DNA of 39,847 bases. It comes from Oscillospiraceae bacterium. Its GTDB lineage: Bacteria > Bacillota > Clostridia > Oscillospirales > Oscillospiraceae. Shown one piece after another: positions 24,876 to 32,877 of this stretch. The position numbers and the translations under genes were made by a program. The DNA lies in assembly GCA_017465025.1 (NCBI GenBank), contig JAFTXM010000098.1:1-39847 (forward strand), read 5' to 3'. A model generated the notes under the pieces. It searched no databases. It saw only the letters and a list, made by a program, of their open reading frames with translations, and was not told the origin of the DNA. Positions within the stretch are counted from its first letter, which is position 1. Each line of letters opens with the position of its first letter.

Positions 24876-25355
24876 TTATTTTTCGCGTTTGGGCATATCC
24901 CAAGAAAGATGCCATTCATTATTTTTGAATTCAGCAAATCCCTTTATCAGCCACTTTCTTTTTAATGCATCTAAAAAATGCAGTTCATATACTGCGTAAT
25001 CTTTATAATTTGTGCTTGGCAAGTTTATATAATAATATGCATCGGGAAATTGTGATGCTGGTGGTAAGCGATATGGAGATATTTTCCATTCTGCATCGTT
25101 AAATGTGTATTTTACGAGCGTTAAAGGCAGTGCACTTATATTTCTTATCTGTATTTTTGCGCCAAGCAGATTATTGCGTTCATTTGAGAAGATGTATTCT
25201 GTTCTTAGAAATACATCTACATTATCCTGCATTTTATATAGTTTTTTGTTGATTCGGTTTTGAGTAATACCCACATATGTTGCTGCGATCAAAGAAAGAA
25301 GAGATATTCCACTTGCTATAAGATCTATCAAAGATATATTCATATCAATATTCAT
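24876..25355 (-). CDS. Membrane-anchored protein of unknown function between hsdS and hsdR
   Basis: The 159-residue protein has one N-terminal hydrophobic segment (about residues 8-30) followed by a short basic stretch, NRINKKLYK. The rest is a soluble domain with predicted beta structure, containing IRNISALPLTLVKYTFNDAEWKI. No family is recognised. Its ATG overlaps the hsdS stop by four bases, so it is translated with the restriction genes. Base composition is more AT-rich than in housekeeping genes of the window. It could be an accessory anti-phage sensor or merely cargo. Confidence 0.75.
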   Translation of the reverse strand: MNIDMNISLIDLIASGISLLSLIAATYVGITQNRINKKLYKMQDNVDVFLRTEYIFSNERNNLLGAKIQIRNISALPLTLVKYTFNDAEWKISPYRLPPASQFPDAYYYINLPSTNYKDYAVYELHFLDALKRKWLIKGFAEFKNNEWHLSWDMPKREK

Positions 25356-26632
25356 ACATTCACCCTCACAATGCCCGTCAGCAGAAGCTGCATCAGAGCT
25401 TTTTTCTTCTGTTTTTCCTGTTCAATGCTCCGGCGGAGCAAGTCAATCTCTTTATCGGCAGCCATCAGCGCATTTGATATCATCGTCTGTTCTTCAATTG
25501 ATGGGAAAGGAATTGGCATCAAAAAGAAATCATCCTCAGACACATTCATTCTGTCGTGTCTGGCACCATAATTAGCTACACTCTTCATATGACTATACCA
25601 ACAAGAGGAACTGAAGTACTGTCTTAAAAAGTCCGTGTTGATTATTTTGGACTCAATAGAGAAGACTGTATAAAGTGGAGACATTACCCCGGTCTTTCCA
25701 GTTTCGTTTCGATTGATTGGACCACAAGGAGCTGTTGCAGATATTCTGGGATTATAAACAAAGAAACCATCATGTACAATGTAATACCCGTCGATACGGT
25801 CTTCGCTGGCAATTTCTTTATCAAACTGGTCAGTCTGGGGTATGATGCCGTGTTGGGCACTATTAGAAAGGACTAAGTCGTATATAAAATTTCTGTTTTT
25901 TGCCCTTTCTTTTTTTGCAATCTTTCCCAGTTCTGTGTATTTCCACTTGTCCTCATACCCCGGCAGGCGCTTTTTGCCAGTCAAAAGCTGCTGCATCAGA
26001 TACTTTTTCTGCCGCTGTTTCTCCGCAAGCAGCTTTTCTTTCAGTTCTATAACCTTGTCCTGTGTGGTGAGGATTTCGGCAATTTTCTGCTGTTCCGCAA
26101 CAGGAGGGAATATCACAAAAAATGTTTTGATAATATCAGCATTCAAATTTTCCTGATTACCCGTATTACTCAACTTGCGAATGTCATTATATGCATTTTG
26201 TAAAGCGTAGAAAACGAACTCCGAATCGCCCTCTTTGAGTGAAATTGCAGCACAAGCCTGATTGACCGTCGCCTCTATACCAAGTTTTGCGACAGTTCCT
26301 CTGGTTTTTCCTTGACCATACATTGCCATTAGCAAAGTACCAACCGGATACACTCTTAAACTTGTCTCAGAAAGAGCTTGCATAGTGATGCTTTCATCGG
26401 TCTTTGTGATATATCCACCCTCAAGTTCTCCTGTGGTAACCCAAGGTATATCACCATTCCAGTATGCAGGATTACCTCTGTTCGGCGTGCTTCCTGAGGA
26501 GATAACCGCGAAATCTCTAATTTGCTGCACGGTCCACTCGTTAGGAACAATGCCTTTTCGAGTTGTTTTATATCCATCCGGCACGTTTCTGCACCGGATT
26601 TGTTCAATTCTATCTCTAACTTCTGGTGTCAT
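25352..26632 (-). CDS. hsdS: Type I restriction-modification specificity subunit HsdS (two TRDs)
   Basis: HsdS defines the bipartite DNA target of the HsdM/HsdR complex. At 426 residues it has the full two-domain layout. The first target recognition domain begins EWTVQQIRDFAVISSGSTPNRG, and a conserved spacer helix ends KQKKYLMQQLLTGKKRLPGY near residue 225. The second recognition domain follows, and a second spacer helix repeats the pattern as KQKKKALMQLLLTG at the C-terminus. The gene is separated from hsdM by three other genes, which is unusual. No truncation is seen. Confidence 0.93.
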   Translation of the reverse strand: MTPEVRDRIEQIRCRNVPDGYKTTRKGIVPNEWTVQQIRDFAVISSGSTPNRGNPAYWNGDIPWVTTGELEGGYITKTDESITMQALSETSLRVYPVGTLLMAMYGQGKTRGTVAKLGIEATVNQACAAISLKEGDSEFVFYALQNAYNDIRKLSNTGNQENLNADIIKTFFVIFPPVAEQQKIAEILTTQDKVIELKEKLLAEKQRQKKYLMQQLLTGKKRLPGYEDKWKYTELGKIAKKERAKNRNFIYDLVLSNSAQHGIIPQTDQFDKEIASEDRIDGYYIVHDGFFVYNPRISATAPCGPINRNETGKTGVMSPLYTVFSIESKIINTDFLRQYFSSSCWYSHMKSVANYGARHDRMNVSEDDFFLMPIPFPSIEEQTMISNALMAADKEIDLLRRSIEQEKQKKKALMQLLLTGIVRVNV

Positions 26633-26644
26633 ACCGTCACCCTC

Positions 26645-27352
26645 TCATGCAAAGAATCCCAGAATACCCAAAACAATATCTAATACAAGAGGAATTAAGA
26701 GCGCGATGATTTTTCTTTGCTTCAGAACTTTATTATTATGCGTCGGTCCAAAAGCGAACTCAACCTGTGGGTATACCGTTTTCAGTTTTTCGACAAGGAA
26801 GAAATTAAGCACAAACAACAATGCTCCGGACAAAAATATAAAGACTATATACCCGTATACTGTGGTTCTAAGTGACAAAACTCTGAACAAAGAAAGCACA
26901 AGAATAATCGCTTCTGCAATGCTTATTCCTCCTGCAAGAACATAAGGATGCCGCATAAAGCTGACCTGATCTTCCATTCCATCTATGACGGTCTCTATCC
27001 TATTGAGCATTGACTCATACCAGACTTTATCCGTACTTCTGACTTCGACAAAGGACTTTTCCAACCAACTCACAGGATTGTTTAATTCTATTTTGAGTAC
27101 TCTTTCAAACCCGGAGGAGGCCAATTCAAAGTTTACAGATTTACACCGTCTTCTTTTGAATTCATCTGATGAGAATATATCAATGTCATTTCCACTCAGC
27201 CTGCTTTCATCTTCGAAGCAGAGGCTTATCTCGTTGGTATAATCCTCTTCTGAAAACTGCTCCTGGAGCAGTTGGGCAAACAGGATAACATCACTTTCCT
27301 TGATGATTTTATTCTCTATTTTTATCTTTTTGCTATACGTCAGTGTTCCCAT
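26645..27352 (-). CDS. Unknown protein with C-terminal membrane helices in the restriction operon
   Basis: The 235-residue protein begins at the ATG at 27352 with GGAG 8 bases upstream; an upstream TTG start at 27388 is unlikely. Residues 1-135 look soluble and acidic, with the block FSSDEFKRRRCKSVNFELASSG. Three to four hydrophobic stretches follow in the C-terminal 100 residues, near 140-160, 170-190 and 215-235. No family is recognised. It lies 12 bases before hsdS. The soluble domain plus membrane tail resembles the layout of some defence effectors, but nothing in the sequence proves this. Confidence 0.72.
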   Translation of the reverse strand: MGTLTYSKKIKIENKIIKESDVILFAQLLQEQFSEEDYTNEISLCFEDESRLSGNDIDIFSSDEFKRRRCKSVNFELASSGFERVLKIELNNPVSWLEKSFVEVRSTDKVWYESMLNRIETVIDGMEDQVSFMRHPYVLAGGISIAEAIILVLSLFRVLSLRTTVYGYIVFIFLSGALLFVLNFFLVEKLKTVYPQVEFAFGPTHNNKVLKQRKIIALLIPLVLDIVLGILGFFA

Positions 27353-27431
27353 GCGGTATTCTCCAAGAACATTTATAAATTCGCACAAGTTTGCCGCTAA
27401 GGTCTATGCTTGACATATGTAGATACCTACC

Positions 27432-28034
27432 TCAAAGCATGTTCGGTAGCTCATATATAACCAACAGCAGAGTGGAAAGAAAGCTGATAACTTTCTCTGT
27501 TTCTTCCTTTTCCTTTATCACGATCTCATGGTTTGCCACATTGCCGGAAGTTCTTATGAAGTCCACCCACTGTTTGCCATTGGGCGGTATGTACCCATTG
27601 CTATCAAGATAATCTACATATTTTGCAAAGCTCAGGCCCTCCTCTGCTCCCTGCTCCACAGCTATATGCATGAGCAGGGTTCTTGCAATCATCTGCGAAG
27701 AAGTGTAGCACTGGTTGGCATAGCAGGTTCGGCACTCATCGTAGAGTGTTGCAATGTTTTCAGGAAGATTTTTGATCTCACGGCCGTACTTAGCTCCGGG
27801 AATCGTTTCCTTTGAATTATTGAAATAGATGACGGGATTCTTGCAAAATGGACATTCATATATTGTTGCAACAGTCCAGGATATTCCATCTACGCTGTCA
27901 ACTATTTCATAGCCTGTATTAGGAGCAACAGATTTTCCACAATATCCGCACGCAAGGGGAAAACTTTTCACAGTATGTGCACCCACATATTTTAATGATG
28001 AACCATCTCTATAATATTGGAAATAATCTTTCAT
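27432..28034 (-). CDS. DUF4145-domain protein
   Basis: The 200-residue protein has a zinc-ribbon-like N-terminal half with cysteine pairs at 29/32 (CGYC) and 61/64 (CPFC). A helical C-terminal half follows, with YDECRTCYANQCYTSSQMIARTLLMHIAVEQGA and GKQWVDFIRTSGNVANHEI, the signature of DUF4145. This domain is frequently found in or next to restriction systems, either free or fused to HsdR, with unknown molecular function. It starts 2 bases after the rhuM stop and so belongs to the operon. Confidence 0.82.
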   Translation of the reverse strand: MKDYFQYYRDGSSLKYVGAHTVKSFPLACGYCGKSVAPNTGYEIVDSVDGISWTVATIYECPFCKNPVIYFNNSKETIPGAKYGREIKNLPENIATLYDECRTCYANQCYTSSQMIARTLLMHIAVEQGAEEGLSFAKYVDYLDSNGYIPPNGKQWVDFIRTSGNVANHEIVIKEKEETEKVISFLSTLLLVIYELPNML

Positions 28035-28036
28035 CT

Positions 28037-29083
28037 TTATTCTCCTTTCGTCCGCTCTTCCAGCTTCAGAAACTGGTCAAAGTCGCTCTCATACAGGCGA
28101 TCCTGGGTGATGCGGAATTTCTCAAACTCAGCTTCGGCGTGGGCTTTTGCAAGAGCGGCAGATACCTTGCCTGCATCGCGGAGTATTTCTCTGTCCCAAA
28201 GCGCAAGGAAGCCATTGAGTCTTTTTTCCCAGTCCTCCATAGTCATGGGAATATGCCGCATGGCCTGCATCTCTGCCATGTCCAGATATGCGGAAACTAT
28301 ACGCTGCATTTGCTGCATTTCCTCTTCGGACAGGTAGTTTTTCGCCACGCTCACATCATAGCGGTGTATTTTGCTGTTGGGAGAGCCCTCCCATGAAGTC
28401 AGCCCCATATGTTCCTTTGCCGAGTCAGCCCGGTTATATATAACCTCTGCGGCAGTCTGCCCATGGATAGCATAGTGCATCTTGTTCTGTACAGCCGCAA
28501 AGAAGCGTTTAGTGGCCTTTGCACTGGGGTCATAGTCCAAGGCAGTGGCATAGATATCGGTGATTTTCTGATAGAAGCGGCGTTCAGACAGACGGATCTC
28601 CCGGATCTTCTCCAGCTGTTTTTCAAAGTAGTCCTTAGTGAGCACTGTGCCGCCGTTCTTGAGCCGTTCATCGTCCATAACCCAGCCCTGTATTGTATAG
28701 TCCTTGACTATGGCATTGGCCCATTTGCGAAACTGCACAGCCCGCTCGTTGTTTACCTTAAAACCTACAGCTATAATCATCTGCAAATTATAATGGTTCA
28801 CCTGCCTGCTGACCTGTCGGGCGCCCTCCTGCTGAACTATTAGAAATTTTCTAATAGTTGCCTCCTCAGAAAGCTCTGCATCCTCATATATCTTTTTAAT
28901 GTGGGCATTGATGGTGGGCACCTCAACATCATAAAGCACCGCCATCATTTTCTGGGTAAGCCAGATGTTTTCATCCTCATAGCGCACTTCAACACTGTTT
29001 TCCTGATCTCCGGTTGCGGCAACAAAGGTCAGGTACTCCGCTGCGCTGGATCGTATAGGCATCAGTTCTTTATTATCACTCAT
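28037..29083 (-). CDS. rhuM: RhuM-family protein
   Basis: The 348-residue protein matches the family first named for Salmonella RhuM. The N-terminal region has ENIWLTQKMMAVLYDVEVPTINAHIKKIYED, a helix-turn-helix-like block. The centre has YNLQMIIAVGFKVNNERAVQFRKWA, and the C-terminal half is helical and charged. These genes are common cargo of type I restriction loci, but their biochemical role is not established. Its ATG overlaps the hsdM stop as ATGA. A DNA-binding or regulatory role is possible given the N-terminal block. Confidence 0.88.
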   Translation of the reverse strand: MSDNKELMPIRSSAAEYLTFVAATGDQENSVEVRYEDENIWLTQKMMAVLYDVEVPTINAHIKKIYEDAELSEEATIRKFLIVQQEGARQVSRQVNHYNLQMIIAVGFKVNNERAVQFRKWANAIVKDYTIQGWVMDDERLKNGGTVLTKDYFEKQLEKIREIRLSERRFYQKITDIYATALDYDPSAKATKRFFAAVQNKMHYAIHGQTAAEVIYNRADSAKEHMGLTSWEGSPNSKIHRYDVSVAKNYLSEEEMQQMQRIVSAYLDMAEMQAMRHIPMTMEDWEKRLNGFLALWDREILRDAGKVSAALAKAHAEAEFEKFRITQDRLYESDFDQFLKLEERTKGE

Positions 29084-30621
29084 AATCCAAGCTCCTTAAG
29101 ATACTTTGCCATCTGTGCCTGCACCTGGGCAAGCTCAGCCTCAATATTGGCAATATTCTGCTTAACCTCGTCAATGTCCACCAGTGCTTCTTCCTCAAAG
29201 GTATCCACGTAGCGGGGAATATTGAGGTTATAGTCGTTCTCCCGGATCTCGTCACGGGTGGCGCAGTAGCTGTACTTGTCCACCTTTTCTTCGCGGGCCT
29301 CGTAGGTGCTGACTATGCGGGTAATATCGCTGTCACGCAGGATGTTCTGGTTCTTGCCCTTTTCATAGTTGCCCTCGCCGGAAGCGTCGATGAACAGCAC
29401 GTCATCGCGGCTGCGGTTCTTCTTGAACACCAGTATGCAGGCGGGTATGCCGGTGCCGTAAAAGAGGTTGGCAGGCAGGCCTATAACTGCGTCAAGGAGA
29501 TTCAGTTCGACAAGCTGCTTGCGGATTTTGCCCTCGCTCGCGCCACGGAACAGAACGCCGTGGGGCAGGACAACCGCCATGCGTCCGTTCTGGGCATCCA
29601 GGCTGTGAAGCATATGGAGTACAAAAGCATAGTCGCCCTTGGATGAGGGAGGCACGCCCCAGTCGAAGCGTTTCCACTGGTCCATGGCTGCGGTCATCTT
29701 CTCCTGCTTTTTGCCCTTGGCATCAAGCCCGGCATTAGAGAGGAATCCGCTGTCCCATTTGTCAAGGCTGAATGGCGGATTTGCGACCACCACCTGAAAC
29801 TTCATAAGATCGTCATTTTCAATGTTCATGGGGTTAAAGAGTGTATCTCCCTGCCAGATGCAGGCGTCGTCCACACCGTGCAAGAACATGTTCATGGTGC
29901 ACAGTGCCCAGGTCTGAGCGTTCAGCTCCTGACCATAGACTGCAACTTTGCCGCTGGGCACTTTCTTATAAGCCTTGAGCAGCAAACCGCCGCTTCCGCA
30001 GGTCGGGTCGTATATGCGGTCGTTCTCCCTGGGTTTGACCAGAGAGGTCACAAGTTCAGACACCTGACTTGGGGTAAAAAACTCACCGCCCTTTTTGCCC
30101 GCGTCAGAGGCAAAATTCGCTATCATATATTCGTAGGCATCTCCGATAATGTCGGCAGAACCCAGCTGTTCCGGGCGCAGGTCAAGATCATGGAAGTCCT
30201 CGAGCAGGTTTCGGAGGGTAGCGTTCTTTGCCTTTACATCCACACCAAAGTCTACCTGAGAGTTAAAGTCAATGGCGCGGAACACATTGCGGAGCTTGCT
30301 GCTGTTGTGCTCCTCGATATGTGAAAGTGCCACATTTATCTTCTGGCCAATCTCATTATCGTTGCGGTTTTCATACAGGTAGTCAAAAGTTGACTCCTTG
30401 TCTATACTGAAGCGCTCGCGGTTCATTGCGCGCTCAACACGGCGCTCATCACCGTCATACTGTTCCATGTACTTCTCACGCTTCTCTTTGGTCACATCAC
30501 TCAGGTATTTCACAAACAGCATGGACAGGATATAATCCTTGTAGCGTGAACTATCAATTTTGCCGCGGAAGCTGTCACAGGCTTTCCAAAGCACGCGTTC
30601 TATATCACTGCGAGTAGTCAT
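29080..30621 (-). CDS. hsdM: Type I restriction-modification N6-adenine methyltransferase HsdM
   Basis: HsdM methylates adenines in the target defined by HsdS and, with HsdR, forms the restriction complex. It is 513 residues. The N-terminal HsdM_N helical domain (IERVLWKACDSFRGKID) is followed by KGGEFFTPSQVSELV. The SAM-binding motif is DPTCGSGG at residues 205-212 and the catalytic motif NPPF at 281-284, as expected of gamma-class N6-adenine enzymes. The C-terminal coiled helix (IANIEAELAQVQAQMAKYLKELG) contacts HsdS. It begins just after the half-size S gene. Confidence 0.95.
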   Translation of the reverse strand: MTTRSDIERVLWKACDSFRGKIDSSRYKDYILSMLFVKYLSDVTKEKREKYMEQYDGDERRVERAMNRERFSIDKESTFDYLYENRNDNEIGQKINVALSHIEEHNSSKLRNVFRAIDFNSQVDFGVDVKAKNATLRNLLEDFHDLDLRPEQLGSADIIGDAYEYMIANFASDAGKKGGEFFTPSQVSELVTSLVKPRENDRIYDPTCGSGGLLLKAYKKVPSGKVAVYGQELNAQTWALCTMNMFLHGVDDACIWQGDTLFNPMNIENDDLMKFQVVVANPPFSLDKWDSGFLSNAGLDAKGKKQEKMTAAMDQWKRFDWGVPPSSKGDYAFVLHMLHSLDAQNGRMAVVLPHGVLFRGASEGKIRKQLVELNLLDAVIGLPANLFYGTGIPACILVFKKNRSRDDVLFIDASGEGNYEKGKNQNILRDSDITRIVSTYEAREEKVDKYSYCATRDEIRENDYNLNIPRYVDTFEEEALVDIDEVKQNIANIEAELAQVQAQMAKYLKELGL

Positions 30622-30622
30622 T

Positions 30623-31210
30623 TTAAATTACCTCTCTTCTCATTTCATTGTAGCTGTGTTCAATAAGCAGCGCATGGTATTTTTCTTTCTCTGCCGCAAG
30701 CTCTCTTAGGAGCCTTCCCTCTTTTATAGCCAGCAGATTCATATCAGCCAAAAAACGCTGTTGCTGTAAAGGAATCGGTGCAAGCTCAAAATCAGAAAAA
30801 TACTTTGCTTTTATAGCCCCCAGCATATTGCTGCTGGTATTCTCATATATAGCCCGCTTGACCTGTGGTGTATTTATCAGCCAGTACAGATACTCAGGCA
30901 GCACTTGTCTGCTATCAGCCCTGATGATAACAAAATTTGAAGATACCACCATACCCGCTGTGCTTTCTTCTATCAGCACAGCCGTATATGGAGCTGTAAG
31001 GCGAATTACTACATCTCCGGTGCGAGTCAAATACTCACCGCCAAGCTGTTCTGTTGCATTGAAAACATCCAGTTCGTTCAGATCTATATATCCTCCGGGA
31101 TTGATTGACCGGAGTGTTATCAATGGATATTGTATATCGCTCGGCTCGCGGGACTGCTTTCTGGAAAGCACCAGGCCGCTGCGCACACTGGCCACATCGC
31201 TCAACTTCAT
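30623..31210 (-). CDS. Half-size HsdS-like protein with one target recognition domain
   Basis: This is the first gene of the restriction operon, 195 residues, about half of a normal HsdS. It begins directly with a recognition-domain start (MKLSDVASVRSGLVLSRKQ), continues with YLTRTGDVVIRLTAPYTAVLI and PIPLQQQRFLADMN, and ends in one spacer-type helix (LLRELAAEKEKYHALLIE). The frame is intact, with a GAGGTG ribosome binding site. A complete two-domain HsdS lies downstream in the same operon. It might dimerise and give HsdM a second, palindromic specificity, or act as a DNA-binding regulator of the operon. Both are inference. Confidence 0.82.
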   Translation of the reverse strand: MKLSDVASVRSGLVLSRKQSREPSDIQYPLITLRSINPGGYIDLNELDVFNATEQLGGEYLTRTGDVVIRLTAPYTAVLIEESTAGMVVSSNFVIIRADSRQVLPEYLYWLINTPQVKRAIYENTSSNMLGAIKAKYFSDFELAPIPLQQQRFLADMNLLAIKEGRLLRELAAEKEKYHALLIEHSYNEMRREVI

Positions 31211-31222
31211 CTCTGCACCTCG

Positions 31223-31252
31223 TTTTTGTCATGAGTCAAAAATGACGACATC
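31223..31252. promoter_or_regulatory. Operator-like interrupted palindrome, promoter-proximal copy
   Basis: GTCAT (31228-31232), nine bases and ATGAC (31242-31246) form an interrupted palindrome inside TTTTTGTCATGAGTCAAAAA. It lies between the predicted transcription start and the first gene of the restriction operon. Confidence 0.55.
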
Positions 31253-31288
31253 AAAGTAAATAAAATGAGTCCTTTCGACTTTGAGTTT

Positions 31289-31317
31289 ATACTAATACAA
31301 ACTCCAGTTTTTGTCAA
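31289..31317 (-). promoter_or_regulatory. Promoter of the restriction-modification operon
   Basis: On the minus strand a consensus TTGACA (31312-31317), a 17-base spacer and TAGTAT (31289-31294) form a sigma-A-like promoter. GAGTTT and AAACTC make an inverted repeat around the -10 box. The predicted leader is about 70 bases. Confidence 0.65.
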
Positions 31318-31323
31318 GCATAT

Positions 31324-31353
31324 TTTTTGTCATGTTTCAAAAATGACACATGC
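31324..31353. promoter_or_regulatory. Operator-like interrupted palindrome, upstream copy
   Basis: GTCAT (31329-31333), nine bases and ATGAC (31343-31347), again within TTTTTGTCATG...TCAAAAATGAC, repeat the promoter-proximal site 101 bases away. The copy lies just upstream of the -35 box, so the two sites bracket the promoter. Confidence 0.55.
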
Positions 31354-31379
31354 CTATCATTTTTGAGTACTGCATATCA

Positions 31380-31413
31380 AAAATGCGCCTCGCTTAATAG
31401 TGGGGCGCATTTT
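31380..31413. terminator. Hairpin between the restriction promoter and the integrase side
   Basis: AAAATGCGCC (31380-31389) pairs with GGCGCATTTT (31404-31413) around a 14-base loop. T-runs occur on both strands, so it can insulate the restriction promoter from transcription on either side. Confidence 0.6.
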
Positions 31414-31443
31414 ATTGTTGAAACAAGCCCGGCATTTGCTGTT

Positions 31444-31572
31444 ATGGCATCCGGTGCAGATATATCTGAACTTCAGGAAGTTCAGATGTGCCTCAAAGGC
31501 GAGTTTGACTTTGACGAGTTCGTGGCATGGCTTGAGAGTGACCGGATACGGGCAAGAAAACGAATGGACTGA
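31444..31572 (+). CDS. Possible small open reading frame upstream of the integrase
   Basis: The 42-residue frame (MASGADISELQEVQMCLKGE..., ending in SDRIRARKRMD) has a protein-like composition, acidic then basic. It has no clear ribosome binding site. It could be the tail of a decayed gene, or an excisionase-position peptide too small to classify. Confidence 0.25.
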   Translation: MASGADISELQEVQMCLKGEFDFDEFVAWLESDRIRARKRMD

Positions 31573-31611
31573 CTGGACATAGATTACTGATTCTGAGGAA
31601 AGCGAGGTTTA

Positions 31612-32772
31612 ATGTCAGGAAAAACAACAAGAGGCGCCAGCGGAGGCGGCACCATAAGGAAGCGTTCGGATGGACGCTGGGAAGCGAGATATACTTTAGG
31701 CTTTGATCCCAAAACAGGCAAGCAGATTCAAAAATCCATCTATGGCAAGACACAGAAGGAAGTGCGCCAGAAGCTCAGCAAAGTGAATACCGAAATCGAT
31801 GAGGGAACATATGCAGAACCTTCAAAGATGAAGCTTGCAGTATGGCTTGACCAGTGGCTCAGGGATTACATAGGCAACGTTAAAGGCTCCACCGTGAAAT
31901 CCTATCAGGATCACGTGCGAATAAACATAAAGCCCTACTTAGGGGAGGTGCCATTGAGTAAACTTACAACGTCAATGGTACAGGGCATGTACAACGAGCT
32001 TCTGCGGGAAAAGGGTCTGAGTCCTAAGACAATTAAAAATGTACACGGAGTACTGCACCTCGCGCTGGATCAGGCCATGAAGATGGGCTACATCAAGATT
32101 AATCCGCTGAACGCAGTAATGCTGCCGCGCATTGAAAAGGTATGGATAAAGCCTTTGGAGGATGATGCCCTGCTTAGCTTTCTCAAAGAAATCAAGGGTG
32201 ATCCTTACGAACTTGTGTACTATGTGACCGTGTTCACTGGTATGCGGCAGGGAGAGATACTGGGGCTCACATGGGACTGCGTGGATTTTGATCGCGGTAC
32301 AATCCTTGTAAACAAGCAGCACGGCAAGCTGAAGGGAAAGAACGAGTATGCCTTCACCAGCCTCAAAAACGACAAGCCCAGAGTGCTGAACGTGGCCGAG
32401 GCAGTAATGGGTGCTCTGAAAAAGCAAAAAGCCCAACAAAAACGTTGGGCGCAGCAATACGGTACTGCGTGGTACAATCCGGATAATCTGGTGTTTACCA
32501 CAGAAACAGGCCGATATCTATGTAATCAGACCGTGTATCTGGCATTCAAGAAGGTGGTAAAACGGCTTGGCTATGACAATGTGCGTTTCCATGATCTGAG
32601 ACATACATTTGCAGTCAACAGTCTCAAGGCCGGGGACGACATCAAGACCGTGCAGGAGAATCTGGGACACCACACGGCTGCTTTTACTCTGGACACCTAC
32701 GCCCACGTAAGCTCAGGCATGAAGCGGGAGAGTGCAAAGAGGATGGACAGCTTCATCCAAAGTCTTGTATAA
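31612..32772 (+). CDS. Tyrosine site-specific integrase
   Basis: This 386-residue phage/ICE-type integrase is probably responsible for inserting the island into tRNA-Leu. The N-terminal AP2-like arm-binding part (GTIRKRSDGRWEARYTLGFDPKTGK) is followed by a SAM-like core-binding domain (about residues 70-165). The catalytic residues are visible as Arg212 (TGMRQGE), His327 and Arg330 (HDLRHTF), His353 (LGHH) and Tyr363 (DTYAH), so the enzyme looks active. GAGG ahead of the ATG at 31612 supports the start. It lies 143 bases from the intact tRNA 3' end and points toward it. Confidence 0.95.
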   Translation: MSGKTTRGASGGGTIRKRSDGRWEARYTLGFDPKTGKQIQKSIYGKTQKEVRQKLSKVNTEIDEGTYAEPSKMKLAVWLDQWLRDYIGNVKGSTVKSYQDHVRINIKPYLGEVPLSKLTTSMVQGMYNELLREKGLSPKTIKNVHGVLHLALDQAMKMGYIKINPLNAVMLPRIEKVWIKPLEDDALLSFLKEIKGDPYELVYYVTVFTGMRQGEILGLTWDCVDFDRGTILVNKQHGKLKGKNEYAFTSLKNDKPRVLNVAEAVMGALKKQKAQQKRWAQQYGTAWYNPDNLVFTTETGRYLCNQTVYLAFKKVVKRLGYDNVRFHDLRHTFAVNSLKAGDDIKTVQENLGHHTAAFTLDTYAHVSSGMKRESAKRMDSFIQSLV

Positions 32773-32860
32773 GGGTCAATTTATCTCCCCATTTTTTCAG
32801 AAACTATACCGTTTTGTACCATCTGATACAATGGCTATAAGGGTCAAAATAAGGGTCAAA
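32770..32860 (+). repeat. Candidate integrase arm-type repeats, right end
   Basis: TAAGGGTCAA occurs at 32770-32779 and as a tandem pair at 32838-32860 (TAAGGGTCAAAA then TAAGGGTCAAA). The pair nearly duplicates the one at 21003-21025 near the other junction. Confidence 0.55.
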
Positions 32861-32877
32861 CCGATTATTGCAAAACA

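Larger units (their letters stand above)
31211..31611. other. Divergent intergenic region, restriction operon / integrase
   Basis: This stretch of about 400 bp contains the restriction-operon promoter, its two operator-like sites, further TCAAAAATG copies near 31357-31366 (inverted) and 31377-31386, and a hairpin at 31380-31413. A short frame (31444-31572) is listed separately. The integrase ribosome binding site lies at the right end. Confidence 0.6.

Noticed and set aside
21763..32772. Prophage or conjugative element interpretation of the island
   Set aside because: An integrase is present, but no relaxase, coupling protein, terminase, capsid, replication or excisionase gene was recognised; the cargo is a restriction operon only.
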